Assembly: GCF_002080435.1 (NCBI RefSeq)
Contig: NZ_CP020538.1
Span: 2,537,501-2,601,500 of the forward strand
From: Sphingobium herbicidovorans
GTDB taxonomy: Bacteria; Pseudomonadota; Alphaproteobacteria; Sphingomonadales; Sphingomonadaceae
Direction: 5' to 3'
DNA: 64,000 nt
Numbering within the stretch: the first letter of the stretch is position 1; every line of letters starts with the position of its first letter. Below, in pieces: positions 31,845 to 40,738 of the stretch. The notes beneath the pieces were generated by a model, which was not told the origin of the DNA, made no database searches, and worked only from the letters and a program-made list of their open reading frames with translations. The translations under genes were made by a program, and so were the position numbers.

Positions 31845-33718
31845 TCGTCGACAACTTCGCAGGCGGCGGTGGCGCATCCACCGGCATTGAGGCCGCGCTG
31901 GGCCGCGCCGTCGACCTCGCCATCAATCACGATGAGCAGGCCATTCAGATGCACGAGGTCAACCACCCCGGCACCCGCCACATCCGCAATAATATCTGGC
32001 AGATCGACCCGCGCGAGGTGACAGCTGGGCAGCATGTCGAGCTGGCGTGGTTCAGCCCCGACTGCAAGCATTTCAGCAAGGCGAAGGGCGGCAAGCCGCG
32101 CGAGAAGTCGATCCGCGACCTCGCATGGGTCGTGGTGCTGTGGGCGCAGCGGGTGAAGCCCGATGTCATCCTGCTGGAGAATGTCGAGGAGTTCCGCACC
32201 TGGGGGCCGCTCTGCGATGAGGGTAAGCCGATCAAGGAACGGGCGGGCGAGACGTTCGACAAATGGCAGCGCGAACTGCGCAAGGCCGGTTACAAGATCC
32301 AGTGGAAGGAGCTGCGCGCTTGCGACTACGGCGCGCCCACCATCCGCAAGCGCTTCTTCATGATCGCCCGCGCCGACGGCAAGCCTATCGTCTGGCCCGC
32401 GCCGACGCATGGCAAACCGGGATCGCCCGATGTCGAGAGCGGCAAGCTGCTGCCATGGCGCACCGCCGCCGAAATCATCGACTGGACGATTCCCTGCCCG
32501 TCGATCTTCGACCGCAAGAAGCCGCTGGCCGAAAAGACCCTGCGCCGGATTGCCCACGGCATCATGAAGTTCGTCGTCAACAACCCGACGCCCTTCATCG
32601 TGCCGCTGACCCACCACGGTAGCTCTGGGCGGTCCTATGGCCTGTCCGATCCGCTGCCCACAGTGACAGGCGCGAACCGGGGCGAAATGGCGCTGGTGTC
32701 GCCCCACATCACCAAGTTCCGCTCTGGCGCAGTCGGCCACGGTGTCGATGAACCGATGCACACGGTCACGGCTAACAGCTTCGTGAAGCGCCCCGGCGGC
32801 TCCGCACCGCTGGGCTTGGTCGAGGCGGCCCTGTCGCCCTTTGCCACCTATGCCCAGCAGGGCGGCGCCAACCGGCCCGCCGATGAGCCGATGCACACCG
32901 TCACGGCGTCGAATAAGGATCAGAACTGCATCGCCGCAGCCCATCTGGTTCATGTCGGGAACGGCGAGCGCGCTGGGCAGGCGCCGCGCGCCATGGACGG
33001 GGAAAAGCCGCTGGGCACGGTCGTCGCCGGCGGCACAAAGCATCATGCCGTGATGGCCTTCATGCAGAAGTTCGCGCAGAACGGCAAAGGCTCCGACCCA
33101 GGCGACCCGCTGCACACCGTCATGGCAGGCGCACCGCGCCACGCCGTCATCTGCGCCCATATCGAGCAGGCCAACGGCGGCCCCAACAATGAGAACCTCG
33201 CCGGTCGCGCGGCCAATGATCCGCTGTCGACCGTCGCCACCAGCGGCTCGCAGCAGCGCGTCGTCACTTCCAACCTGCTGAAGCTGCGCGGCACCTGCCG
33301 GGACGGCCAGCCCACGGACGAACCGCTGCACACGATCAGCGCCGGCGGCACCCACATGGCGGAGGTCCGCGCCTTCCTCATCAAATATTACGGCAACGAG
33401 CCGGACGGGTCGGGCCTATCCAGCCCACTCGGTACGGTTACGGTGAACGACCGCTTCGGCCTGGTCACCGTCATGGTCGAGGGCGAGGAATATGTGATCG
33501 TCGACATCGGCATGAGGATGCTGACGCCGCGCGAGCTGTTCAACGCGCAGGGTTTCCCGCCCGATTACATCATCGAGCACGACGCCCACGGCCTGCCCAT
33601 CACCAAAACTGCCCAGGTCGCCAAGTGCGGCAACAGCGTCTGCCCGCCGATCGCGGAAGCGCTGGTGCGCGCTCAGTTCCCGGCGGAGGTCAGTCGGATT
33701 GAAGCGGCGGCAGCATGA
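31841..33718 (+). CDS. phage DNA (cytosine-5) methyltransferase with internal repeat array
   Basis: A 625-aa enzyme. Motif I is DNFAGGGGASTG (4-15); motif IV is FSPDCKHFS with nucleophile Cys75 (PDC instead of PPC); ENV is at 113-115; motif VIII-like IRKRFFMIA at 168-176; motif IX LTPRELFNAQGFPPDY at 561-576; motif X KCGNSVCPP at 595-603. Between VIII and IX, at 270-535, eight copies of a [DEK]-P-[LM]-x-T-V unit recur every 30-40 residues, occupying the target-recognition region. It would protect phage DNA from restriction. ATG 31841 overlaps the upstream stop. Confidence 0.9.
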   Translation: MIVDNFAGGGGASTGIEAALGRAVDLAINHDEQAIQMHEVNHPGTRHIRNNIWQIDPREVTAGQHVELAWFSPDCKHFSKAKGGKPREKSIRDLAWVVVLWAQRVKPDVILLENVEEFRTWGPLCDEGKPIKERAGETFDKWQRELRKAGYKIQWKELRACDYGAPTIRKRFFMIARADGKPIVWPAPTHGKPGSPDVESGKLLPWRTAAEIIDWTIPCPSIFDRKKPLAEKTLRRIAHGIMKFVVNNPTPFIVPLTHHGSSGRSYGLSDPLPTVTGANRGEMALVSPHITKFRSGAVGHGVDEPMHTVTANSFVKRPGGSAPLGLVEAALSPFATYAQQGGANRPADEPMHTVTASNKDQNCIAAAHLVHVGNGERAGQAPRAMDGEKPLGTVVAGGTKHHAVMAFMQKFAQNGKGSDPGDPLHTVMAGAPRHAVICAHIEQANGGPNNENLAGRAANDPLSTVATSGSQQRVVTSNLLKLRGTCRDGQPTDEPLHTISAGGTHMAEVRAFLIKYYGNEPDGSGLSSPLGTVTVNDRFGLVTVMVEGEEYVIVDIGMRMLTPRELFNAQGFPPDYIIEHDAHGLPITKTAQVAKCGNSVCPPIAEALVRAQFPAEVSRIEAAAA

Positions 33719-34224
33719 ACGGCCTCACAAGCTATGTCCCGCTCGCTGATGAGGCTGCCGCGGCGGTGAAACGGCGCGAGGCGCAATTTCCGGAACTGAT
33801 CGTCGCCGGAAAAATATCGGGCGAACAGGCCGCGCAGGAAATTCGCGTCTGGCGGTCCATTGCTTCGGATTGGCACTGGGTCGTGTCGCTGGAGCGGCGA
33901 GACGCAGAACCAGCAACGCTGGAGGAGAAGGTCGCTGCGCTGGAGGAGAGCTGCCGCCGTGCGGAACGCGCGCTGCGCAAGGCTTTTGCGGCGGCGGACA
34001 GCAGCGTGCGCACCGCATGGCAGCGGGAAATGCCGATCGCGCTCATCGCCGACCGATACGGCGAGGCCGCTGCCCCATTCCTGACCGAGTGGGACCGCTA
34101 CTGGCGCTTCGCGGATCTGTTCACATGGTATCGCCGCGATCTACCCGGCAGCGACCGCTATGGCATCGCTCATTTTGTTGAGCGGCATATCCAGACCGCG
34201 CGCCAGATGAGGGCTGCCGCATGA
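33715..34224 (+). CDS. hypothetical early protein
   Basis: A 169-aa protein: helical N-terminal part (VKRREAQFPELIVAGKISGEQAAQEIRVWRSIASDW), a coiled segment (LEEKVAALEESCRRAERALRKAF) and an aromatic end (FLTEWDRYWRFADLFTWYRRDLPGSDRYGIAHFVERH). ATG 33715 overlaps the methyltransferase stop. No family recognised. Confidence 0.6.
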   Translation: MNGLTSYVPLADEAAAAVKRREAQFPELIVAGKISGEQAAQEIRVWRSIASDWHWVVSLERRDAEPATLEEKVAALEESCRRAERALRKAFAAADSSVRTAWQREMPIALIADRYGEAAAPFLTEWDRYWRFADLFTWYRRDLPGSDRYGIAHFVERHIQTARQMRAAA

Positions 34225-34394
34225 ACGCCCCGGCTCGCATCAACAAGGCCCGCGATCCGGCATTGATCGCATTTGTAGAGGCACTTGCGCGGGCGCAGGT
34301 TGCAAGAGACATTGCCGCCCTTCGCGCCGCGCGAGGAGGCGGCCTGAATGGAGATAGCGATGCGGACGGTCATCTACGCCCGGTTCAGCAATGA
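34221..34394 (+). CDS. 57-aa hypothetical protein before the integrase
   Basis: MNAPARINKARDPALIAFVEALARAQVARDIAALRAARGG… is helical and basic. ATG 34221 overlaps the previous stop (ATGA) and the frame runs 47 bp into the integrase gene. It may help couple integrase translation. The C-terminal 20 residues overlap integrase codons and are less convincing. Confidence 0.5.
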   Translation: MNAPARINKARDPALIAFVEALARAQVARDIAALRAARGGGLNGDSDADGHLRPVQQ

Positions 34395-35940
34395 AAATCA
34401 AAACCCTCGGTCCACGGCCGATCAGATAGCCCTCTGTCGCCAGCGCGCTGAGCAGGAAGGCTGGACGATTGTCGGCACGTTCGAAGATGCGGCCATCTCC
34501 GGAGCCGCCGGGATTGGCGAAGATCAGCGGCCCGGTCTGAATTCGATGATGCGCATGGTCGAGGCCGGCGGCGTCGACCAGGTGCTTGCCGAGTCAACCG
34601 ACCGCATATCGCGCCATGTCGCAGATGCCCACAATTTGCGCGAACGCATCGAGTTTGCTGGCGCGCGCCTTTTCACACTGTTCGACGGCACCGTTACCCC
34701 CATGATCGGCCTGGTGAAGGGCTTCATGGATGCGCAGTTCCGCACGGATCTCGCAAAGCGCGTGCGGCGTGGCCAGATCGGCACGGTGAAGCAGGGCAGG
34801 GCCAGTGGCGGCATTCCATATGGCTATGTCCAAGCGAACAAGCTGGATGACAAGGGCGGCGTCATTCGCGGCCTGCGCGAGATCGACCCGGAAAAAGCAG
34901 AGATCGTTCGCCGCATCTTCACGGAATATGCAAGTGGCAAAAGCCCTTTCGCCATCGTGCGCGATCTGAATGGGGAAGGGGTGCCCGGCCCTCGAGGCAA
35001 GCTGTGGCACAGCACCGCGCTACACGGTGAGAAGAACCACAAGCGCGGTATTCTCCGCAATGAAATCTACATCGGCATTTTGACCTACGGCCGCAGCCGT
35101 CAGGTTGTGAATCCACAGACCCGTCGGCGCCTCATGCGTTACAACAGCGAAGAGGAAGTCATGCGCGTGCCAGTGCCCGACATGCGCATCATCGATGATG
35201 AGCTGTGGCACAAGGTGCAGGAACATCTGGAAGCCAACAGCACCCTACAGCCTAGTCGTGCGCGGCGACCAAAGCATATCCTATCCAAGCTATCATTCTG
35301 CGGCGTATGCGGTGCCGATTTCGTCCGCACAACGAGCAATCATTGGGGATGCAGCGTCAAGCGCTATGGCGGCGCGTGCACCAACAATCGGCTGATCAGG
35401 ACCGACGATTTCGAGCGGCGGGTGCTGGCAGACCTAAAGGCGGGCATGCTCGCGCCCGACTTGGTCAGCGCCTATGTCCGCGAATACCACCGCGACTTCG
35501 CACGAGCCGCCGCCGACCTCGGCCGTGATCGAGCAAAGATCGAACGTAAGCTGGAGGAAGCGCAGCGACGCAAGGGCCGCATGCTGAAGGCCTTCGCAGA
35601 TGGCGGCAGCGAATTCGATGAAATCCGCGAAATGCTTGCCAATGCGCGCAAGGATGTCGATCAGCTCACGCGCGAACTGGCGAACATGGATGCCGTGCCC
35701 ACGGTCCTCACGCTCCACCCGCACATGGAGGAAGTTTACAGACGCCAAGTTGAGGAGCTGGATCAGGCCCTAGCAGCACCCGAAGCAAGGCTTGAGGCAG
35801 TCCCCCGCTTGCGGGCAATGATTGCCCGCGTCGTAGTGCATCCTAATTTGGAGAAGAAGCGCGGCGTCATCGTGGAAGTCGTGCGCCAGATGGATGAGAT
35901 CCTTGCGATGGCGACTGGGGCGGAGCGCCTGCGCCGATAG
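34348..35940 (+). CDS. large serine recombinase (phage integrase)
   Basis: A 530-aa serine integrase. The resolvase domain starts RTVIYARFSNENQNPRSTADQI with the nucleophile Ser at residue 14, followed by ESTDRISRHVADAHN and a long helix. The recombinase domain follows (IPYGYVQANKL…GEGVPGPRGKLWHSTALH…LRNEIYIGILTYGRS). A zinc-ribbon (CGVCGADF…CSVKRYGGACTN) and a coiled coil complete it. It integrates the phage at attB without host factors. ATG 34348 (GAGGAGG upstream) or ATG 34360 are both possible starts. Its gene lies in the repressor-controlled rightward operon. Confidence 0.93.
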   Translation: MEIAMRTVIYARFSNENQNPRSTADQIALCRQRAEQEGWTIVGTFEDAAISGAAGIGEDQRPGLNSMMRMVEAGGVDQVLAESTDRISRHVADAHNLRERIEFAGARLFTLFDGTVTPMIGLVKGFMDAQFRTDLAKRVRRGQIGTVKQGRASGGIPYGYVQANKLDDKGGVIRGLREIDPEKAEIVRRIFTEYASGKSPFAIVRDLNGEGVPGPRGKLWHSTALHGEKNHKRGILRNEIYIGILTYGRSRQVVNPQTRRRLMRYNSEEEVMRVPVPDMRIIDDELWHKVQEHLEANSTLQPSRARRPKHILSKLSFCGVCGADFVRTTSNHWGCSVKRYGGACTNNRLIRTDDFERRVLADLKAGMLAPDLVSAYVREYHRDFARAAADLGRDRAKIERKLEEAQRRKGRMLKAFADGGSEFDEIREMLANARKDVDQLTRELANMDAVPTVLTLHPHMEEVYRRQVEELDQALAAPEARLEAVPRLRAMIARVVVHPNLEKKRGVIVEVVRQMDEILAMATGAERLRR

Positions 35941-35980
35941 GCGCGCTGCAATCGACGATTTCACCGTGAACCGGGACACG

Positions 35981-36005
35981 AAAAACCCCGCCGTTGAGGG
36001 CGGGG
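35981..36005 (-). terminator. intrinsic terminator of the lysogenic membrane genes
   Basis: On the minus strand CCCCGCC pairs with GGCGGGG around a 6-nt loop (35986-36005), followed by TTTTT (35985-35981). It ends transcription of the minus-strand gene ending at 36032 and lies 45 bp beyond the integrase stop. Confidence 0.8.
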
Positions 36006-36031
36006 TCAAAAATTATCCGCTGTCAAAACGA

Positions 36032-36526
36032 CTAGTGGGAATGCCGCAGGCCGTAAGCCGCCCGGAAAGTGGAAGCTGTGACGGAACTACGCACTCCCTT
36101 ACGAGCTGCCACTATTAGCGGGAGGGATACTCCCAGCAGGATAGCATTTATGCACGCCATGGGGACGTTCGCCGCCGCCACAGAGACGAAGAAATGGAAG
36201 GCCAATTCGCCCGCTCGCGGGTCTTTGCTCATCCAGTGCTTGCTGCCATTGACGTCGCGCTTCAGCGCAACATCGCTTAGCAAGCCAATGATGGCGATCG
36301 GCAGAAGAACGCCAACCTTCCAAGACATGGCGGTATCTAGCAGGAAGTCCACGCGGTCGATGTCGGCTTGATTCGCGCGCTTGTCGTGCTGCAATTCAGC
36401 CGCAAGGACCAGCATCCGCTTGCGCGACCGATGGGCAGCAGCCTGTGCGAGAAGCGAGATCGCGACATAGCCGACCATGATCGCCAAAATGGGCCAAATC
36501 CCTGCGATGATGTCGAAAAAGGTCAT
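36032..36526 (-). CDS. prophage membrane protein near attR
   Basis: A 164-aa protein with hydrophobic segments at about 5-27, 71-87 and 113-140. Between the first two is a charged segment (RSRKRMLVLAAELQHDKRANQADIDRVDFLLDTA). It is transcribed against the integrase operon and has its own terminator, so it is probably expressed in the lysogen (lysogenic conversion, possibly superinfection exclusion). No family recognised. Confidence 0.7.
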   Translation of the reverse strand: MTFFDIIAGIWPILAIMVGYVAISLLAQAAAHRSRKRMLVLAAELQHDKRANQADIDRVDFLLDTAMSWKVGVLLPIAIIGLLSDVALKRDVNGSKHWMSKDPRAGELAFHFFVSVAAANVPMACINAILLGVSLPLIVAARKGVRSSVTASTFRAAYGLRHSH

Positions 36527-36569
36527 GCCAGCTTATCTCGCACAATCGGGTTGATACAATCTGAACGCA

Positions 36570-36845
36570 TTACCGCTTGCCTCGTTTCCTTCGGTTTTCC
36601 TCTCTGACTTGCGCCAGGTCAGACCTCAGTTTCCAGCTCACGGCATATTTGAGCCCGTACAGTATCAGCCAACATCCATAGCAGATGGGTAACGCTCCGT
36701 CATGCGTCAATGCATATTGCTTGGCCTGATCGAACGGCTTGCTGAATTCGGCCATAAGCGCCACGAAGCCAAGGATCGCTGCAAACGATCCATGAAACTT
36801 GACGGTGAACTTCCTGAACTCACTATGCCCGTCTTCACATTTCAA
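36570..36845 (-). CDS. small prophage membrane protein near attR
   Basis: A 91-aa protein with two hydrophobic helices (SFAAILGFVALMAEF; LPICYGCWLILYGLKYAV) and a basic C-terminal tail (REENRRKRGKR). It lies upstream of the 164-aa membrane gene on the same strand, likely one operon. Function unknown. Confidence 0.65.
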   Translation of the reverse strand: MKCEDGHSEFRKFTVKFHGSFAAILGFVALMAEFSKPFDQAKQYALTHDGALPICYGCWLILYGLKYAVSWKLRSDLAQVREENRRKRGKR

Positions 36846-36924
36846 AGGCGCGCCCCCCGGCGTTGCGTGTGGCGGCCTTTACAGCCTAGGTCGTCATTCT
36901 GCAATAATCTCGGTCGCTAGGGAA

Positions 36925-36960
36925 TTACGCTAATGCACCGTGTCTTTCGGCAAATTCGTC
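36925..36960. other. probable right attachment site (attR) region
   Basis: The minus-strand glycosyltransferase reading (…SRSIANHYCDEFAE) departs from the family pattern near 36945 and stops at 36925, right beside the two phage membrane genes. This marks the host-phage junction to within about 30 bp. The exact core dinucleotide of a serine integrase cannot be fixed without the left junction, which is outside the window. Confidence 0.5.
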
Positions 36961-37602
36961 ACAGTAATGGTTGGCTATCGAACGCGACCACCAGCCGCCT
37001 TCACCGGGAAGCGGCAGAACGGGAAGTTGCACTAGCTGGAACCGATCGATCATGAGGTCGAACAGCCGGATTTCGTCGGGATGCACGACATCCTCGGCAT
37101 CATGGAGAACTACCGCCTTGAACCGCGCGCCGGAAAGGTCTTCCTGCGTCACCATTGTTCGCCACAGCAGGTTTAGGCAGTCGGCTTTGGTTGTCGGGCC
37201 GGGGCGTTCATTGACACACAGGATCAGTCGATCGTCCCCGTCCGCGACTTTCGTTACTGCCGCCAACGTCCCCGGATCATTCGGGTAACCGCCCACGAAG
37301 ATGCGGTAATCGCCATCGGACCATTGGCCAAGTGCATTGCGAAGCATGGGGCCGATGACCTCTGCCTCTCCCCATGCAGGGATGAAGACGGCGATTCGTC
37401 CTGGCGTTTCAGAAGGTGGCAAGGTGGCTGTCGTCATGCGCGTGTGACGCGAATAGACAGTCAGGTTGCGCCACCACCGCCGAACCAGAAACATGATATC
37501 GACAAGGAAATCATCGACCCCGCCGATGGCCAGGCCGACCACCGCGAACAGCAATATTTCCTGGTGAATAATCGCCAATACCGCCGTCAGCGATTGCGCC
37601 AT
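36925..37602 (-). pseudogene. NfrB-like glycosyltransferase gene truncated by the prophage
   Basis: A 225-aa remnant of a family-2-type membrane glycosyltransferase of the phage N4 adsorption protein B (NfrB) class. It has an N-terminal membrane helix (HQEILLFAVVGLAIGGVDDFLVDIMF), then the GT core (IAVFIPAWGEAEVIGPMLRNAL; GGYPNDPGTLAAV; KAVVLHDAEDVVHPDEIRLFD; LPVLPLPGEGGWWSRSIANHYCDEFAE). Family members continue for several hundred residues. This one ends within 8 residues, where phage sequence begins. The 3' half should lie beyond the left prophage end. ATG 37602 gives the family-like start; 37659 and 37878 are longer alternatives. Confidence 0.82.
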
Positions 37603-37855
37603 TTGCCCACGCCCCCATTTGCCCGTTGCGGCCAGTGGCAAAAGTTGTTGGGAATTCATAGCCTTGTCGCGCGAATTTTTTCGCGAAGGGCGCGGCGCGC
37701 GGTGCAGTTTCCGTTCAAACGGTTCTTCGCCGCGTTGGGCCGAATCGCCTGTGAGCAGGGACGCTGCTATGGTCACGAATTGCCGGTACGATGACTCGAC
37801 ATAAGATCGTGGCACCTTGAGCAGTCTCTTGGAGCGATAAGGTAGGAGGGCGTGA

Positions 37856-38035
37856 ATGACCGGAGATATGGATGTCAATTATCTCCTGCACAGGCAGCAG
37901 GTTTCCTTGATACGCGCTCAGATGAGCCGGTCGAAGAAAGGGCGCGCGGCCTATGAGGGTCTGGCGCGCGGTTATACAGATCAGATAGACGCCTATCGTG
38001 AGGAAAATGCGCGGATGGTGAACATCCCCCATTGA
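37856..38035 (+). CDS. 59-aa conserved small protein
   Basis: MTGDMDVNYLLHRQQVSLIRAQMSRSKKGRAAYEGLARGYTDQIDAYREENARMVNIPH. The MDVNYLLHRQQVSL start and the GLARGY motif recur in small sphingomonad proteins of unknown function. ATG 37856 has GGAGGG 5 nt upstream. It is a helical cytosolic protein. No pathway can be assigned. Confidence 0.65.
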   Translation: MTGDMDVNYLLHRQQVSLIRAQMSRSKKGRAAYEGLARGYTDQIDAYREENARMVNIPH

Positions 38036-38118
38036 TGGCTGCGCTTCGGGTACGGAACCCCGATATGAGGCCGTGCTCATTTATCCCCTGTTCAGGGTTT
38101 GGCCGCCATGACGCGTGG

Positions 38119-38451
38119 ATGGTCAACCTATCTCTTCGCGCCCTCACCGTTGCTCTGCCCGCCGGAGCGTTGCTTTTGTCTTCCTGTGCTACCGTGTCGC
38201 CCGAATCGCGATTGCGAACTGGCTTGGTCGAGGCAGGGCTTTCGCCGCGAATGGCGCGATGCATGGCCGAGCGGATGATGGATCGGCTGAGCCTGATCCA
38301 GTTGCGGCGGGTGCAGTCGCTGGCGTCGATCCGCAAATCACGCATGGAGGATATGACGGTCGATCGGTTCCTCTACAAGGTGCGGGCGCTGGAGGATCCT
38401 GAGATATTCATGGTCACCAGCAAGGCGGCGATTATGTGTGCTATTTCGTGA
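38119..38451 (+). CDS. small lipoprotein
   Basis: A 110-aa protein with a signal peptide ending in a lipobox (ALLLSSCATV, Cys about residue 20) and a helical mature part (GLVEAGLSPRMARCMAERMMDRLSLIQLRRVQSLASI). It should be anchored in the cell envelope. The helical mature part resembles uncharacterised sphingomonad lipoproteins. ATG 38119 gives a standard signal peptide; the open frame extends upstream without support. Confidence 0.7.
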   Translation: MVNLSLRALTVALPAGALLLSSCATVSPESRLRTGLVEAGLSPRMARCMAERMMDRLSLIQLRRVQSLASIRKSRMEDMTVDRFLYKVRALEDPEIFMVTSKAAIMCAIS

Positions 38452-38593
38452 AGGAAATGGTGAATTGAACGGGATTTCCGGAATCGATTTTGCAATTTTG
38501 CAAAGTTGATTTGCGAAATCGGTCTGGCGTCCCCCGGCCGGCTGTGCTTTAGCGCCGCCATCAGCTTTTCAGGCGAAAGGACGGGCCGGGCCC

Positions 38594-39793
38594 ATGAACA
38601 TTCACGAATATCAGGCGAAGGAACTGCTGGCGAAATATGGCGCGCCGATCGCCGCCGGCTACGCCGCTTTCTCGGTCGATGAAGCCGTTGAGGCCGCCAA
38701 GAAGCTCCCCGGACCGCTCTATGTCGTAAAGTCGCAGATCCACGCTGGCGGTCGCGGCAAGGGCAAGTTCAAGGAACTTGGTCCCGACGCGAAGGGCGGC
38801 GTCCGTCTGGCCTTCAACCTGGACGAGGTGAAGGCCCACGCCACCGACATGCTGGGCAATACGCTGGTCACCATCCAGACCGGCGAAGCGGGCAAGCAGG
38901 TCAACCGCCTGTATGTGACCGACGGCGCCGACATCGCCAAGGAATTCTATCTGGCCCTGCTGGTCGACCGTGGCAGCAGCCGCATCGCGTTCGTCGTATC
39001 GACCGAAGGTGGCATGGACATTGAAGAGGTCGCCCATTCGACGCCTGAAAAGATCCACACCTTCACCGTCGATCCCGCAGCAGGTTTCCAGCCGCACCAC
39101 GGCCGTTCGGTCGCCGCTGCGCTGGGCCTGACCGGTGATCAGGCGAAGCAGGCCGCGAAGGTCGCCTCCTCGCTCTACGCCGCGTTCCTTGATACCGACG
39201 CCGAGCAGATCGAAGTCAACCCGCTGGCGCTGACCGAGCAGGGCAACCTGCTGGTGCTCGACGCCAAGGTCGGTTTCGACGGCAACGCGATGTTCCGCCA
39301 CAAGGACATCGCCGAACTGCGCGACCTGACCGAGGAAGATCCGGCGGAAGTCGAAGCCAGCGAATATGACCTGGCATACATCAAGCTGGACGGTAACATC
39401 GGCTGCATGGTGAACGGCGCGGGCCTGGCCATGGCGACCATGGACATCATCAAGCTGAACGGCGAATTCCCCGCCAACTTCCTGGACGTCGGTGGCGGCG
39501 CTTCCAAGGAGAAGGTGACCGCGGCCTTCAAGATCATTCTGAAGGACCCGGCGGTGAAGGGCATTCTCGTCAACATCTTCGGTGGCATCATGAAGTGCGA
39601 CATCATTGCCGATGGCATCGTCGCCGCCGCCAAGGAAGTTGACCTGTCGGTTCCTCTGGTCGTTCGCCTGGAAGGCACGAACGTCCAGCAGGGCAAGGAC
39701 ATTCTGGCATCGTCGGGCCTGGCGATCGTCCCCGCGGACGACCTGGGTGATGCGGCCAAGAAGATCGTGGCGGAAGTGAGGAAGGCAGCCTGA
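38594..39793 (+). CDS. sucC: succinate-CoA ligase (ADP-forming) subunit beta
   Basis: A 399-aa TCA-cycle enzyme subunit that, with SucD, converts succinyl-CoA to succinate with ATP formation. The ATP-grasp domain starts [18 protein letters not shown] with [14 protein letters not shown]; the metal/nucleotide region has [30 protein letters not shown]; the CoA-ligase domain has [26 protein letters not shown] and [18 protein letters not shown]. Length is normal. sucD is not adjacent; etfB follows after 113 bp. Confidence 0.97.
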   Translation: MNIHEYQAKELLAKYGAPIAAGYAAFSVDEAVEAAKKLPGPLYVVKSQIHAGGRGKGKFKELGPDAKGGVRLAFNLDEVKAHATDMLGNTLVTIQTGEAGKQVNRLYVTDGADIAKEFYLALLVDRGSSRIAFVVSTEGGMDIEEVAHSTPEKIHTFTVDPAAGFQPHHGRSVAAALGLTGDQAKQAAKVASSLYAAFLDTDAEQIEVNPLALTEQGNLLVLDAKVGFDGNAMFRHKDIAELRDLTEEDPAEVEASEYDLAYIKLDGNIGCMVNGAGLAMATMDIIKLNGEFPANFLDVGGGASKEKVTAAFKIILKDPAVKGILVNIFGGIMKCDIIADGIVAAAKEVDLSVPLVVRLEGTNVQQGKDILASSGLAIVPADDLGDAAKKIVAEVRKAA

Positions 39794-39906
39794 GGCACTT
39801 TCCGGCCATTTAATCAGACACCATGGGCGCAGGCGGTCTTTTTGAGGGCCGCCTGCGTCCTTGTCCGCATATGCGGGCGATGGCGTGAAACCGAAAGGAT
39901 GTTGCG

Positions 39907-40656
39907 ATGAAGATCCTTGTGCCCGTGAAGCGGGTCATTGACTATAATGTGAAGCCTCGGGTGAAGGCGGACGGGACGGGCGTTGATCTGGCGAACGTCA
40001 AGATGAGCATGAACCCGTTCGACGAGATCGCGGTCGAGGAAGCCATCCGCCTGAAGGAGAAGGGCGTGGCGACCGAGGTGGTTGCGGTGTCGATTGGCGT
40101 TGCCAAGGCGCAGGAAACGCTGCGCACGGCGCTGGCCATGGGCGCGGACCGCGCGATCCTGATCCAGACCGACGATGAAGTCGAACCGCTGGGCGTCGCC
40201 AAGCTGCTCGCCAAGGTGCAGGAAGAGGAAGGCGCTGGCCTGATCATCCTGGGCAAGCAGGCGATCGACGACGACAGCAACCAGACCGGCCAGATGCTGG
40301 CGGCTCTGCTGAACCTGCCGCAGGGCACCTTTGCGTCGAAGGTCGAGGTCGAGGGCGACAAGGTCAGCGTGACCCGCGAGGTCGATGGCGGCCTGGAGAC
40401 GGTGAAGCTGAACGTCCCGGCTATCGTCACCACCGACCTGCGCTTGAACGAGCCGCGCTATGCTTCGCTGCCCAACATCATGAAGGCGAAGAGCAAGCCG
40501 CTTAGCACCAAGACGCCCGCCGATTATGGCGTGGACATCGCGCCGCGTCTGGAGACGCTGAAGGTTACCGAACCGGCCGCGCGTTCGGCTGGCGTCAAGG
40601 TGGCCGATGTCGATGAACTGGTCGCGAAGCTGAAAGCTCTGGGCGTCGCTGCCTGA
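39907..40656 (+). CDS. etfB: electron transfer flavoprotein subunit beta
   Basis: A 249-aa ETF beta subunit: [82 protein letters not shown] and the end [26 protein letters not shown]. With EtfA it carries electrons from acyl-CoA and other dehydrogenases to ETF-quinone oxidoreductase; the beta subunit holds AMP. It forms an operon with etfA. Confidence 0.97.
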   Translation: MKILVPVKRVIDYNVKPRVKADGTGVDLANVKMSMNPFDEIAVEEAIRLKEKGVATEVVAVSIGVAKAQETLRTALAMGADRAILIQTDDEVEPLGVAKLLAKVQEEEGAGLIILGKQAIDDDSNQTGQMLAALLNLPQGTFASKVEVEGDKVSVTREVDGGLETVKLNVPAIVTTDLRLNEPRYASLPNIMKAKSKPLSTKTPADYGVDIAPRLETLKVTEPAARSAGVKVADVDELVAKLKALGVAA

Positions 40657-40671
40657 CCATCATTCCAAGCC

Positions 40672-40721
40672 TGTTCGGGCTGAGCCGGTCGAAGCCCTTC
40701 GACACGCTCAGGGCGAACGGG
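40672..40721. repeat. sphingomonad-type palindromic (REP-like) repeat between etfB and etfA
   Basis: TTCGGGCTGAGCCGGTCGAA, then GCC, then CTTCGACACGCTCAGGGCGAA forms an imperfect dyad of about 21-bp arms. This GAGC-GTCGAAG…CTTCGAC-GCTC pattern is common between sphingomonad genes. It would fold in the etf mRNA and could tune etfB:etfA stoichiometry. A decayed copy may follow etfA (41685-41740). Confidence 0.7.
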
Positions 40722-40738
40722 GATAGAGGATCGAGAAT

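Noticed and set aside
31568..33355. 595-aa minus-strand open frame
   Set aside because: It is exactly antisense to the cytosine methyltransferase; Arg/Ala/Gly/Asp-rich sequence without family pattern, produced by codon bias in GC-rich DNA.
36900..36960. tRNA gene as integration target
   Set aside because: No cloverleaf pattern at the junction; the target is a protein gene, as is common for serine integrases.
37715..38345. minus-strand frames of 121 and 156 aa
   Set aside because: They run antisense to the 59-aa gene and lipoprotein gene, both of which have good starts and recognisable patterns.
38561..39301. 246-aa minus-strand open frame
   Set aside because: Antisense to sucC.
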